DNA from: Streptomyces cavernae
GTDB taxonomy: Bacteria; Actinomycetota; Actinomycetes; Streptomycetales; Streptomycetaceae
Direction of reading: 5' to 3'
NCBI RefSeq assembly: GCF_004023625.1
Contig: NZ_ML137710.1
Location: 173,914 to 237,913 of the forward strand
Length of the DNA: 64,000 nt
Made by a program: the position numbers and the translations under genes. Numbering within the stretch: the first letter of the stretch is position 1; each line of letters opens with the position of its first letter. Of this stretch, positions 35,096-43,798 are shown one piece after another. The notes beneath the pieces were generated by a model that was not told the origin of the DNA, ran no database searches, and worked only from the letters and a program-made list of their open reading frames with translations.

Positions 35096-35546
35096 GTGGT
35101 CCAGACACTCCTCGACGCGGTCACGCATCATCTGGAGCACTTCGCCGCCGCCGACCGAGACACACGTCTTCGTCGATCCGCAGAGGCGGGCACCTGCGGT
35201 GGAGGGACGACTGTGTGAAGGCTCGGAAGGCTGCGGGTGTCACGGCCGAGTTGCACTTCCACGACCTTCGGCACACGGCAACACGCTCGCCTCGACGGCG
35301 GGAGCCAGCACCCGGGAGTTGATGACGCGCATGGGCCACAGCAGCTCCCGAGCCGCGCTGATCTACCAGCACATGACCAGCGACCGGGACCGGGCCATCG
35401 CCGACCGGCTTGGGGCCATGATCCGGGCGGCGGGGGAGTGGCCAGCCCCGAGCCCTCTGAAAAGGATCGGGCGGGCTCGTAGTGGCATGGATGTGGCACG
35501 GCGCCTGAAATGGCCAAGGGCCAGCCTTGGAGGAAACCCCTCCTGA
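35096..35546 (+). pseudogene. Tyrosine integrase C-terminal remnant
   Basis: Read across frames: VVQTLLDAVTHHLEHFAAAD, then HVFVDPQ, KARKAAGVTAELHFHDLRHT, and NTLASTAGASTRELMTRMGHS...ALIYQHMTSDRDRAIAD. The HxLR-H box (HDLRHT), LxRMGHSS and the Tyr in IYQH are recognisable, but at least two single-base frame breaks (near 35167 and 35275) and the missing N-terminus make it inactive. It ends 18 nt before the tRNA 3' end, the usual position of an integrase next to its attachment site. Confidence 0.85.
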
Positions 35547-35563
35547 GCTGGCCCTTCTGTCTG

Positions 35564-35636
35564 TGCCCCCGGCAGGATTCGAACCTGCGACACCCGCTTT
35601 AGGAGAGCGGTGCTCTATCCCCTGAGCTACGAAGGC
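35564..35636 (-). tRNA. tRNA-Arg(CCT)
   Basis: 73 nt, no encoded CCA. The acceptor stem is GCCTTCG/CGGGGGC with two G-U pairs. D arm GCTC..GAGC, anticodon loop CTCCTAA (anticodon CCT), T arm GCAGG-TTCGAAT-CCTGC. Its 3' end faces the integrase remnant, so it served as an attachment site. Confidence 0.93.
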
Positions 35637-35852
35637 GGGGCTTGGGCGAAACCTTGCGCGGAACTCGGTGTACGAGTCGTGGCCAGGTCTCTCGGTCAAG
35701 CCCTGAGCGACCTGAGGCAGCAACTGCGGTGAGCAGGTGGGCGGAGCCCGCGTGACACGCCACAGCGCCCGCCGGGGCGCTCGATCCACAGGGTACCGGA
35801 TCGAGGCTCGGACGGGCGCTGGTGTCTCGGACTGGGGGCGGGCAGGAGGCGG

Positions 35853-37280
35853 TCAGGCCGTGTGGCTGAACATGGGGGCTGCCTCCTCGTGCAGTGCGCG
35901 GCTGGTCGAGTTCTGGGCGAGGACGAAGCCGAGGGTCAGGAGTTGCTGGGCTTCGACGCCGTAGGAGATGAGGCGTCCGTTCCACAGGGAGGCGTCGAGT
36001 TGTGAGTGGCCCGACTCGGCGTCGCTTCGGTAGGGGTAGACGAGCTGATGGGTGCGGGTGAGCTCTGGTATCTGTTGCAGGTGCTCGGCACGGTGGAAGC
36101 CGCGTTCCTCGTCACTTTCGCCGCGTGGCCGCTCGCCCTGTCGGCTTGTCGTCCCGACAGCGACCCTGTGTTCGTGGAGGCCGTGGCGGCAGGGAATGGC
36201 CAGGAGGTGGTACCAGCGGAACGTCTGGATTCCGCGTCGCTCCAGTCGCTTGATGGGAACGGGGAGGAGTTCCGCGGTGCCGTCGGCATAGTGGACTTTC
36301 TCCGCGATGCGTCCGTCGGCCGCCCACAGCTCGTGGATGCAGCGACCGGGGCGTAGTGATTCGTAGAATTGCGGCTCGTTCCCCTTGTGCTGTTTGTTGA
36401 TGACGAGCCGCCGTACCGGGCAATGGCATCGCGGTGTACGCCGCGGAACGCGCCGTCGTAGAGGACTCCCATGCAGCCGGGAGCCGCGGACATGATGTCG
36501 ATGACGCCTTCGATGGCGACGGCGGCCTCTCCGCCCGGGTGGAGGTGGGGTACGTAGCGCGAGTCCAGAAAGACTCGTGACAGGTAGTTCTCGTCTTTTC
36601 GGGCGGAGAAGAACACGTATTTCGGGCCGTACACTTCCCTGCCACCGCCTTCCATCTGCGCGATGGAAGCAGGGTCGACACGGTGATATCGGATTTCGCC
36701 GGTCGTCATGTCCACACTTTGGCCGGCCCGGGCCAGGGTCGGGGATTTGAGGACGGTTCCGTCAGCGGCTATCAGCTGGTGTCGTTGTGGTCTGCTCCAG
36801 GACCGGGTCTCGTTTTCGGGAAAGATCCCCTGTCCAAGTGCCTGGTCGAGGGCCAGCACCCGGTACGCGTCCCACAGGTCGTGCGCATGCTCGCGCAGCC
36901 GTTGCTGGGCACGGAGCCACTGGGACCGGGTCGGTCCCGTTTCGGGCAGGCAGGCGGCGGCCACGGCCCCGAGCTCCGCCCGTACCCCGGCCTTCAGGAT
37001 GGCCCAGACCTGCGGGTTTCGAGGTGCGCGGCAGCGCGGCGGGCTGAGGCCAGCACGCTGCGGGCCGTCAGGAAGAACAGGAACGCGACATCGGGGTAGT
37101 CGCGGGGCCTGCCGGTCCTGCCGGGGGCGGGAGCGTCTCGGCCAGCTCGTAGAGGTCGGGGTTGTGCGCGCAGTCGACGAGGCGCTCGTGGAGAGTGCGG
37201 CGGTCGCTGTCGGTGAAGGCCCGCTTGCGTGGTGCGCGCTGGGCCGGCGGGACGGCATCTCCGAAGATGTCCTCAGGCAC
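35853..37280 (-). pseudogene. DDE-transposase-like protein, three -1 frame breaks
   Basis: From ATG 37280 (overlapping the stop of the recombinase-like gene by 8 nt) to TGA at 35853, about 475 residues across three frames. N-terminus MPEDIFGDAVPPAQRAPRKR, then RDYPDVAFLFFLTARSVLAS, then NPQVWAILKAGVRAELGAVA. Candidate acidic triad: Asp in IAADGTVLKSPT, Asp in MGVLYDGAFRGVHRD, Glu in YRSDAESGHSQLDASLWNG. LVINKQHKG lies between the last two. The three breaks (near 37120, 37025 and 36415) each look like one lost C in a short C/G run, so either the gene is dead or the sequence has homopolymer errors. I cannot name an IS family. The 216 nt to the tRNA show no gene. Confidence 0.6.
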
Positions 37281-38280
37281 GGCCGACCTGCCCTTCCCGT
37301 GTACGGCGCGACCAGTCGTAGCCGACGAGATCGGCTGCCCGGTCCAGGGAGCGCAGGCCGAGCCCGCGGGCGACCTTCTCGACCTTTCCGGTCTCGTCGA
37401 AGATCCGTACAGCGGCGTAGGCGGTCAGCGAGGCCGGTTTGACCCGTGGGTCGGCACCCAGCCCGATGCGGCGGATGAGGTCGGCGAGCGCGACACAGGC
37501 CCGGGCCTGTAGCTGCTCGTCCGGAGCGGGGGCCGAGGAGACAGCGAGCCGAGCGTCGGGGGTCGTCTCCGAGGAGCGCTGCTGTCGGCTGACGAAGGCG
37601 GCCCTCGCCTGGAGCACGCGCAATGCCCATGGGTCGAGAGGGCACCACCGTGGATCTGTCCGGGTGGAGCCGTGTATCCAGACGGCCGCGGCGTCCTGGT
37701 CCAGGTCACGGATGCGGGCGTGACCGATCTCGCCGGTGTGCCCGCCCGAGAGGGCCAGGGCTGCCGCCGCGGCGTGCCGGCTGGGCCTGCTCACATACTC
37801 CGCGGCGTGACGCAGGGCGATGGCTTCGTCCTCGTCCAGGGGGCGGACCAGGGTTCTGGTGCGCTCGGGCAGGCGGATGTCCCGGGTGGGGTCGGCGTCG
37901 GTAAGGCCCAGCTCGCGCAGAGTCCGGTAGAAGGACCGCAGGACGGCGCGGCGCTGGTGGAGGGTCGCGGCGGCCGAGTCACCGATCAGTCCGTGTCGGG
38001 TGCGGCCCTGGGCGAAGACGAAGTCCTCGGCGAAGTCGAGGGTGACCTCGGCGACGAGGCGGATACCGCGGGCCTGTGCATAGCGCTGGTAGCGCTCCAG
38101 CAGTTGCCCGAAGGAGCGGCTGGTCTGCGGGGACATCTGTCCCTGGGAAGTCATGTCGGTCCAGAGGGTGATGGTCTGCTCGACGGCATGCGCCAGCGTG
38201 ACGTCCGCAGAAGTGGTTGCGGGCGTGCTGGGGTCGGCGGGCAGCGCTTCGTGGGGTCTGGGTGCGCGCGGGACGGGCAT
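37273..38280 (-). CDS. Tyrosine-recombinase-fold protein lacking catalytic residues
   Basis: 335 residues; GGGAGGT lies upstream of ATG 38280. An N-terminal SAM-like core-binding region (about 30-150: QTSRSFGQLLERYQRYAQAR; LHQRRAVLRSFYRTLRELGL) is followed by LPERTRTLVRPLDEDEAIAL. In the catalytic half the usual G-L-R box reads LSGGHTGEIGHARI, the HxLR box reads SLTAYAAVRIF and the LGH box reads LGLRSLDRAADLVGYDW, so Arg and both His are missing. It is probably a DNA-binding or structural partner rather than an active integrase. It is coupled by overlap to the DDE-like gene downstream, with a winged-helix gene 126 nt upstream. Confidence 0.75.
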   Translation of the reverse strand: MPVPRAPRPHEALPADPSTPATTSADVTLAHAVEQTITLWTDMTSQGQMSPQTSRSFGQLLERYQRYAQARGIRLVAEVTLDFAEDFVFAQGRTRHGLIGDSAAATLHQRRAVLRSFYRTLRELGLTDADPTRDIRLPERTRTLVRPLDEDEAIALRHAAEYVSRPSRHAAAAALALSGGHTGEIGHARIRDLDQDAAAVWIHGSTRTDPRWCPLDPWALRVLQARAAFVSRQQRSSETTPDARLAVSSAPAPDEQLQARACVALADLIRRIGLGADPRVKPASLTAYAAVRIFDETGKVEKVARGLGLRSLDRAADLVGYDWSRRTREGQVGRA

Positions 38281-38406
38281 GGGTGACTACCTCCCAAGGC
38301 GGTGCAAGTTCACACCAGCCTTGAGAGGGGGGCCCTCGATGCGCAAACGCTCGCGCGCGAAAGGGTGACGAGAGCGGCGGAAGACGCCGGGTTCAGCGAC
38401 GGGGTG

Positions 38407-39183
38407 TCAGGTCCTCTGGCGGGACAACACGTCGTAGATCGTCGCGAGCGATCGCATCACCGCGCCGTAGTCCTCGGCGGTCAGGTGCAGAAGCTGATCC
38501 ATGCTCAACGGGAGCACCAGGCCCACCTGCGGCGCGGACGGATCGGCGGCCGGGTCCTGCGATTGCTCCTCCGCCTTGCCGTGAGTCGCCTCCCCGGCTC
38601 CGACCGCTTTCGACAGGTGGAGCCTTCCATCGGCGTCGCGCTCGACATACCGCGCCAGCTCGAGCCAGTCCACCAGGTGCACCCACGGCGACAGGGTGGA
38701 TGTCGGGTAGGGCTTCATGGCCCTGGCGATGTCCTCGGCGCTGTACGCGACACCCGGCTGTACGGAGTCGGACAGGAGTCGGTACACCCACGAGTCACGC
38801 CAGACGTCGCCGAACACCGTCCTGGCGGCCTCACGATTGGTGGCCCATGACTGCCCGACGCGCACGCCGGAGACGGTGGGTGTCCATCCGGCCGGGCCCG
38901 ACGTCAGCAGGCCGGTGTCGGTCAGGAAACGTAGCGCGGGGGTGATGTCGCGTCGTTCCAGCCCGGTCTCCCGGACGAAGTCGCGGATCTTGACCGCCAG
39001 GCGACCGGTTGCGCATGTGCTGACCGCGGCGGCCAGGAGGTCCATCTGCCGGTCGGCCTGGATCCCGACGGCCGGCATGCGGTAAGTGGTGGGCTTGGCA
39101 CTGGAAGTCGCCTTTGCCCCGGGGCCGCGTGATGCGCGCCGGTTGGAGGAGCGTCCGGCTGGTCCGGACGAGGAAGCGCTCAT
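38407..39183 (-). CDS. Winged-helix-like DNA-binding protein of the transposition module
   Basis: 258 residues; AAGGA precedes ATG 39183. A basic Ser/Arg/Gly-rich N-terminus (1-40) is followed by an HTH/wHTH at ~55-105 (VKIRDFVRETGLERRDITPALRFLTDTGLL). A second alpha-helical region (GVAYSAEDIARAMKPY; WVHLVDWLELARYVERDADG) may be another winged helix. The tail LPLSMDQLLHLTAEDYGAVM closes the protein. It is on the same strand as its neighbours and likely co-transcribed. Family not recognised; a role in binding element ends is inference. Confidence 0.6.
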   Translation of the reverse strand: MSASSSGPAGRSSNRRASRGPGAKATSSAKPTTYRMPAVGIQADRQMDLLAAAVSTCATGRLAVKIRDFVRETGLERRDITPALRFLTDTGLLTSGPAGWTPTVSGVRVGQSWATNREAARTVFGDVWRDSWVYRLLSDSVQPGVAYSAEDIARAMKPYPTSTLSPWVHLVDWLELARYVERDADGRLHLSKAVGAGEATHGKAEEQSQDPAADPSAPQVGLVLPLSMDQLLHLTAEDYGAVMRSLATIYDVLSRQRT

Positions 39184-39306
39184 TTCGTGGGTCCTTGTTT
39201 CCTTGGTCGCCGCGAAGATCGGCGACGGAAAGGGCTCACGTCGGTCTCGCCAGATGGCCTAGGCTGGCCACCGGTGTGTGAACCCTTGTCTGGAGGCATA
39301 CGCCAA

Positions 39307-39339
39307 CGGCCGCCGTGGGCTCGCAACTTGCGGCGGCCG
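39307..39339 (-). terminator. Inverted repeat between the two winged-helix genes
   Basis: 9-bp arms CGGCCGCCG and CGGCGGCCG with a 15-nt loop, just after the stop of the 159-aa gene on the minus strand. It could be an attenuator within the module. Confidence 0.45.
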
Positions 39340-39357
39340 ATCTGTGTGTCTGCGTCT

Positions 39358-39837
39358 TTACCGGGCCCGAGTGCCCTCCGATCCCACCACGGCGAGTGAG
39401 TACCGGGACTTGCCGTCACGTCGGAGCGTCCCCTGCTTGGCCAGCTTGCTGAGCCGGGCTCGGATGCTGGACGCGGAACTGCTTACGCCGAGCGTCTCGA
39501 CCCTCCTCGCGATCTCCAGAGGGGGCAGGCCGCTTTCCCCGCGCAGCACGCGGAGGATGGCCTCCTCGATCGACAGAGCGTGAGGGGCCTCCGAGTCGTT
39601 CGCGGTGTCGGCATCTCCGTCGCCCATGGGGGACCCCGGGGCGTCGCCGGTGTAGACCTGCAGGGCGCGCAGCGCTGCCGTACTGTCCGCCAACCGCTTC
39701 TCGAAGTCCGCGAGGCGCGCTGCCGCTTCGTCGCGCTCACGCCGAGCGGCTTCGGCTCCCTGTCTCAACTCTTCTGTCTGGCTGGCGAGTTGAGCGAGAA
39801 AGTGGTGAGTGGAGATATCGATATCGGCCACTGCCAC
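39358..39837 (-). CDS. Coiled-coil plus winged-helix protein
   Basis: 159 residues from GTG 39837, preceded by GGAAGGG. N-terminal coiled coil (about 12-60: LASQTEELRQGAEAARRERD; RLADFEKRLADSTAAL), an acidic linker, then a C-terminal wHTH (SIEEAILRVLRGESGLPPLEI; SSASSIRARLSKLAKQGTLR). It is first in a four-gene minus-strand module. The layout (dimerising coil plus wHTH) fits a repressor or an end-binding factor; the GTGCAC array 110-180 nt upstream is a candidate target. Confidence 0.65.
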   Translation of the reverse strand: MAVADIDISTHHFLAQLASQTEELRQGAEAARRERDEAAARLADFEKRLADSTAALRALQVYTGDAPGSPMGDGDADTANDSEAPHALSIEEAILRVLRGESGLPPLEIARRVETLGVSSSASSIRARLSKLAKQGTLRRDGKSRYSLAVVGSEGTRAR

Positions 39838-39943
39838 CTCGCCCTTCCTGTCGACGGGGTCACGGCGTTCATGATCTGCGGCGACAGCATAGGCAACAAC
39901 AACTCACCCTGTCTTCCAGTCTGTTGGATGTGCATTCACTCGC

Positions 39944-40021
39944 AGGTGCACTGCGCGTGCGTGCTTCGGGTGCACCTACGCTGATCAGGCAAGACGCAGG
40001 TGCTCGCACCTGAAGTGCACC
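39944..40021. promoter_or_regulatory. Array of GTGCAC-type sites upstream of the transposition module
   Basis: AGGTGCAC at 39944, the palindrome GGTGCACC at 39969-39976, CAGGTGC-TC-GCACCTG at 39997-40012 and AGTGCACC at 40014. Four related sites within 78 bp suggest cooperative binding by a module protein. The rest of the spacer 39838-40317 shows no gene. Confidence 0.5.
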
Positions 40022-40317
40022 GTGCGCAGTGGTGGGACGCGTTGGGATGCGACCTGGGTGGTGCTCTCGGCTATGCAGCCCCAGAGCACTTGGCGCGGGC
40101 GGTTGGTGGGAGCTGCGGGGCAGGGGGCATAGTCGCGCCGCGTGCGCGTCGACCAGAGCTTTCCGCTCGCCGACGCCGCCAGGGCGCACGAGCTGAGCGA
40201 TCCGGCCGTGCGCGCGGCAAGGTGCTCCTGCGCCCGTAGAGAAAGCTCCGGACTTCGAAATCGGTTCCGTGGAAGTCAGCGACAACCAGTGAACTGGAGA
40301 TCGGCATGAGCAGGTTC

Positions 40318-40455
40318 AACGAGCGGGAAGTCGCCGGACGAGTTGTGGGAGATGTTCGAGCGGGTGGTTCCGCCTGTTCCATCGCGGCCGCAGGGTGGCG
40401 GCCGGCGGCGGTACGGGGATCGCGAGGTGCTGGCCGCGATCATCTTCGTGGCCAC
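40318..40455 (+). pseudogene. Truncated IS5-type transposase N-terminus
   Basis: In one frame: SPDELWEMFERVVPPVPSRP, then RRRYGDREVLAAIIFVAT, the N-terminal segment of IS5/DUF4096-type transposases. It stops abruptly where the solute-binding-protein remnant begins. Confidence 0.65.
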
Positions 40456-41005
40456 GAGACGAAGGCGTACTACGAGCAGCTCACCAAGGACGGCGGCGTC
40501 TGCGACCGCGACGTGATGGTCGACGTGCAGGACCGTGAACGTCCCGGTCATCGGACACGCCCCGACGTTCAACCCGGCCCTGCTGGACAGCCCGGCCGGC
40601 CCGGCCCTGCTGAAGAACTACTACGCGTTCACCAGCACGGCCCCCTACAGCTCGGACGAGCCGGGAGTCAAGAAGGCCGTGGAGATCTACGAGGCCGCCG
40701 CCCCCAAGGGGGCGAAGGGCTTCGAGGTGCCGCTGGCCTACGCGCAGGCAGAGCTGCTGACCGACGCCATGAAGGGCGCCTGCAAGGCCGGGAACCTCAC
40801 CCCGGAGGGTGTCGTGGAAGCGATGCGGAAGACCTCCGACCTCGACCTGGACGGCCTGCTCACCACGCCTCTCGACTACACCGACGCGTCGCAGCCGCCG
40901 ACGCGTACCGTCTTCATCTCCCGTGCGGACACCGACACACCGGGCGGTCTCAAGCTGGGCAAGACTTTCGAGGGCCCCAGCGGCAAGGGCTACACCTTCA
41001 AGTGA
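40455..41005 (+). pseudogene. Amino-acid ABC transporter solute-binding protein, internally deleted
   Basis: ETKAYYEQLTKDGGVCDRDV (one frame) is joined near 40530 to VNVPVIGHAPTFNPALLDSP and ...EVPLAYAQAELLTDAMKGAC...SGKGYTFK in another frame, up to TGA 41005. These are non-adjacent parts of a Leu/Ile/Val-type binding protein; the signal peptide and central part are missing. The C-terminal piece is open from GTG/ATG near 40535 but cannot fold alone. Confidence 0.75.
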
Positions 41006-41430
41006 TCCCTGCCCCCACCCCCCGGAGCGAGCAGAGTTCCCAGCTCTCCGTCTCCGACCACCGGCCCGGCGGCGCGCGTCACGATGACCTGCTCCGCCGG
41101 GCCACCCGGCTCGGTCTCGAGGAGCCGTTGGGGCAGCCCACGATCGACGACCTCCTCGACCTCTTGGAACGTGACGCCTCATTGCTTCAGCAGCGGCCTT
41201 GCGCGCCATGTGAAGGGTGGAGAGCACGCGCCTGCGACCCGCGAGACGGGAGAGCCTGTGAGCGGGGTGCAGACCAGCCTGAACTGCTGCACTTTGCCGT
41301 TCGGTGCGCGCCGCCATGCCGTCCGTCGATAATGGGGTGCCAACGCCTGCGGCACCCGCCGGATTCTAACCGGGGTCGGCTCGCGCGTCGGCCGTCGGGG
41401 ACGTCGCGGCTGACTGAGTGGGGTGGCAGG
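41006..41430. other. Non-coding spacer with possible gene debris
   Basis: A short readable stretch (ARHDDLLRRATRLGLEEPLG, then TIDDLLDLLERDAS, about 41070-41180) looks protein-like but has no start and no recognised family. The remainder up to the response regulator shows no gene. Confidence 0.35.
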
Positions 41431-42096
41431 GTGATTCGGGTGCTGTTGGCCGATGACGAGGTGTTGATCCGCGCCGGGATCCGGTTCGTGCTCGATGTCG
41501 CCGATGACATCGAGATCGTGGCCGAGGCGGACAGCGGTGCCGGCGCCGTCGAGCTCGTTCGCAAGCACCTCGTTGACGTGGCGCTGCTGGACATTCGTAT
41601 GCCCGGCGTCGACGGGCTGGCCGCGGCGGCCGAGATAGGGAAGGTGGCGCCGCGGACGAGCGTGGTCATGCTGACGACCTTCGGTGAGGAAGAGTACGTC
41701 ACCCGGGCGCTGCGCTGCGGCGTTGCGGGGTTTCTACTCAAGGACACCCCGCCCGACGACCTGATCAGGGCTGTCCGGGCGGCGGCCGCCGGTGAGCCCG
41801 TCCTGTCGCCCCGGGTCACCAGGCAGTTGATCGATCGCCACGTCAACCGGGACGTGAGCCAGGCCGACGAGGCGCGGCGCCGCGTGGCGGCTCTGACCGA
41901 CCGTGAGCGCGACGTGCTGTGCCTGCTGCGTGAGGGCTGCTCGAACGCTGAGATCGCCAAGGCGCTGCTGATGAGTGAAGGCACCGCCAAGTCTCCCGTC
42001 AGTCGCATCCTCTCCGTCCTTGGCTGCACCAACCGGGTTCAGGCGGCGATCCTGGCGCACGATGCCGGAGTTCTTCCGCCAAGCAGCCGTTCCTGA
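41431..42096 (+). CDS. NarL/LuxR-family response regulator
   Basis: 221 residues from GTG 41431 with GGGTGG upstream. Receiver domain 1-120: acidic pocket DDE (8-10), phosphoacceptor Asp54 in LLDIRMPG, Thr in MLTTFGEEEY and Lys in FLLKDTPPDD. LuxR-type HTH ~150-210: LTDRERDVLCLLREGCSNAE, then MSEGTAKSPVSRILSVLG, where the common K-T-H-V of the recognition helix reads K-S-P-V. The helix-breaking Pro could weaken DNA binding. The partner is probably the convergent histidine kinase next door. Confidence 0.92.
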   Translation: MIRVLLADDEVLIRAGIRFVLDVADDIEIVAEADSGAGAVELVRKHLVDVALLDIRMPGVDGLAAAAEIGKVAPRTSVVMLTTFGEEEYVTRALRCGVAGFLLKDTPPDDLIRAVRAAAAGEPVLSPRVTRQLIDRHVNRDVSQADEARRRVAALTDRERDVLCLLREGCSNAEIAKALLMSEGTAKSPVSRILSVLGCTNRVQAAILAHDAGVLPPSSRS

Positions 42097-42142
42097 TCCG
42101 CCTCGTCGTGCCCACGCGAAGCGCCGGCTTGCCGGGTTCCGC

Positions 42143-43798
42143 CTATGACCTCCCAAGCTCGTCCTTCTGTGTGAGCTTGCCGTGTGTGAAGCAGAACCGG
42201 AACACGTGCCCGAAGCCCTCGGCCAGCGTGTACTCGCACGTGGTGTTGGCCGGTGCCGCCGGTTGCTCTGCCTGGCCCGCTGTGCGGGCGATCATGTTGT
42301 CGCCGCCGGTCAGCTCGCGCACTCTGTCCTGGGTGTCGCCGATCTTGATCTGCCGGTAGGTGTGCGGCGAGACGGCGGACTGGAAGTAGTAGTAGACGCT
42401 GAAGCCGAGGCCGCCGCAGACCGCGACGGCGGCTCCAGCGAGGGCGATGAAGGCCGTCTTGGTCTTCCTTCGTGGTGCGTCGTGGCGGGGCCCGTCTTCG
42501 GCCCCGGTACGGGAGGGGAGCATCTGCGCGTCGGCCGGGGCGGGTTGATCGATGGTGGGGCTCGTAGTGCCGGGGCTGTTGTGGCGCAGGGGGAGGGTGG
42601 CGGTGAGGGTGTGGTTGCCGGTGAGCGGGTCTGTGCCGGCGGTGAGGTCGCCGCCGGCCAGGCGGGCGCGTTCGCGCAGGCCGGCCAGTCCCAGGCCGCT
42701 GCTGGGCGGTGGGACGGCGGGCGGGCGTGCGACGTTGCGGACGCTGATGGTGAGTTTTTCGGTGTCGACGGTGACGGTCAGCCGCGTGGGCGCACCCGGG
42801 GCGTGTTTGTGCACGTTGGTGAGGGCTTCGCGCACGATGCGGTTGACCGCTCGGCGGATGCCGATGTCGGCGTCGGTGAGGTCGTCGCCGCGCCAGGACA
42901 GGGTGAGGGGCAGGCCCGCATGCTGGGCTTCGGCGACCAGGTTGGTGACATCCTCGCGCGTGCCGGCCACCGATTCGGTGCCGTCCGGTGGTTCGGCGCC
43001 GTCGAGGCGCAGGATGCCCAGCACGATGCGAAGCTCGTCGAGTGCGGTCCGGGAGGTGGTCCGCAGCAGGTCGGCCTGCTCGTTGATCTCGGGGGCCGCG
43101 GTGCGGGTGCGCATCTCCAGGGCCCCGGCGTACAGGACGATCAGGCTGAGCCGGTGCCCGAGGAGATCGTGCATCTCGCCGGCGATGCGCGCCCTTTCCT
43201 GCATGCGGGCCTGCGACTCGCCGAGCAGGTTGGCGCGTTCCAGCAGGGCGTTGCGTTCGTGCAGGGCATCCATGGCCAGGGCTCGTTCCCCCTGCCGCAT
43301 GCCGATGGCGCCCGGCAGGACCACCAGCAGCACATTGATGACGACGATGACGCCGACATCCTGGAGGTCAACCGTCAGCCCGGCGAGCTCGACGAGGCTG
43401 GCCGCGGATTGTACGCCGGTGGCGAGTGCCAAGGCGGCCACGGCGAGGCGGGTGTCCGGGACCTGGCGGCCCACCGCATAGGCGAGCATCACGCTCACCG
43501 GCCAGAGAAAAGCCAACAGGGTCGTGCTCGGCCATATCGACGGCACTATCGCGACGCCGCTCCCGGCCAGCAGCGAGGTGATCGGCCAGGTGAACCGGCA
43601 GAGCAGGGCGACCGCGGCGGCCAGCAGGCCGATCGCTGTCGCGGGCTGCCCGGGCACGTTGACGACGGCCGTGACGATCGCCGTGGCGGGCAGGAACAAC
43701 CACCACGCCAGCAGCAACCTGCCCTGTCCTGCCAGGTGCTGCCGGGTCGTCACCGCCTCGGCGGTGACGACCCGGGCGAGTTTTGCGTGGCCTGTCAC
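42143..43798 (-). CDS. HisKA_3 sensor histidine kinase with extra C-terminal membrane/external domain
   Basis: 551 residues from GTG 43798 (GGAGGT 4 nt upstream). About five to six membrane helices fill 1-170. The dimerisation/phosphoacceptor helix ARIAGEMHDLLGHRLSLIVL has His near residue 208. An HATPase_c domain includes NRIVREALTNVHKHAPGAPT and SGLGLAGLRERA. Unusually, after a Pro/Arg linker the protein continues with another helix (TAFIALAGAAVAVCGGLGFS, ~455-475) and ~75 residues outside the cell (TYRQIKIGDTQDRVRELTGG...CEYTLAEGFGHVFRF), reminiscent of a SmpA/BamE-type fold. It likely signals to the convergent NarL-type regulator. A broken second copy of the N-terminus lies at 50286-50809. 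Confidence 0.9.
   Translation of the reverse strand: MTGHAKLARVVTAEAVTTRQHLAGQGRLLLAWWLFLPATAIVTAVVNVPGQPATAIGLLAAAVALLCRFTWPITSLLAGSGVAIVPSIWPSTTLLAFLWPVSVMLAYAVGRQVPDTRLAVAALALATGVQSAASLVELAGLTVDLQDVGVIVVINVLLVVLPGAIGMRQGERALAMDALHERNALLERANLLGESQARMQERARIAGEMHDLLGHRLSLIVLYAGALEMRTRTAAPEINEQADLLRTTSRTALDELRIVLGILRLDGAEPPDGTESVAGTREDVTNLVAEAQHAGLPLTLSWRGDDLTDADIGIRRAVNRIVREALTNVHKHAPGAPTRLTVTVDTEKLTISVRNVARPPAVPPPSSGLGLAGLRERARLAGGDLTAGTDPLTGNHTLTATLPLRHNSPGTTSPTIDQPAPADAQMLPSRTGAEDGPRHDAPRRKTKTAFIALAGAAVAVCGGLGFSVYYYFQSAVSPHTYRQIKIGDTQDRVRELTGGDNMIARTAGQAEQPAAPANTTCEYTLAEGFGHVFRFCFTHGKLTQKDELGRS

Noticed and set aside
41340..41365. Second tRNA 3' end (att-like GGATTCTAACC) near 41350
   Set aside because: Only a few bases resemble a T arm; it does not match the tRNA-Arg 3' end and has no cloverleaf.
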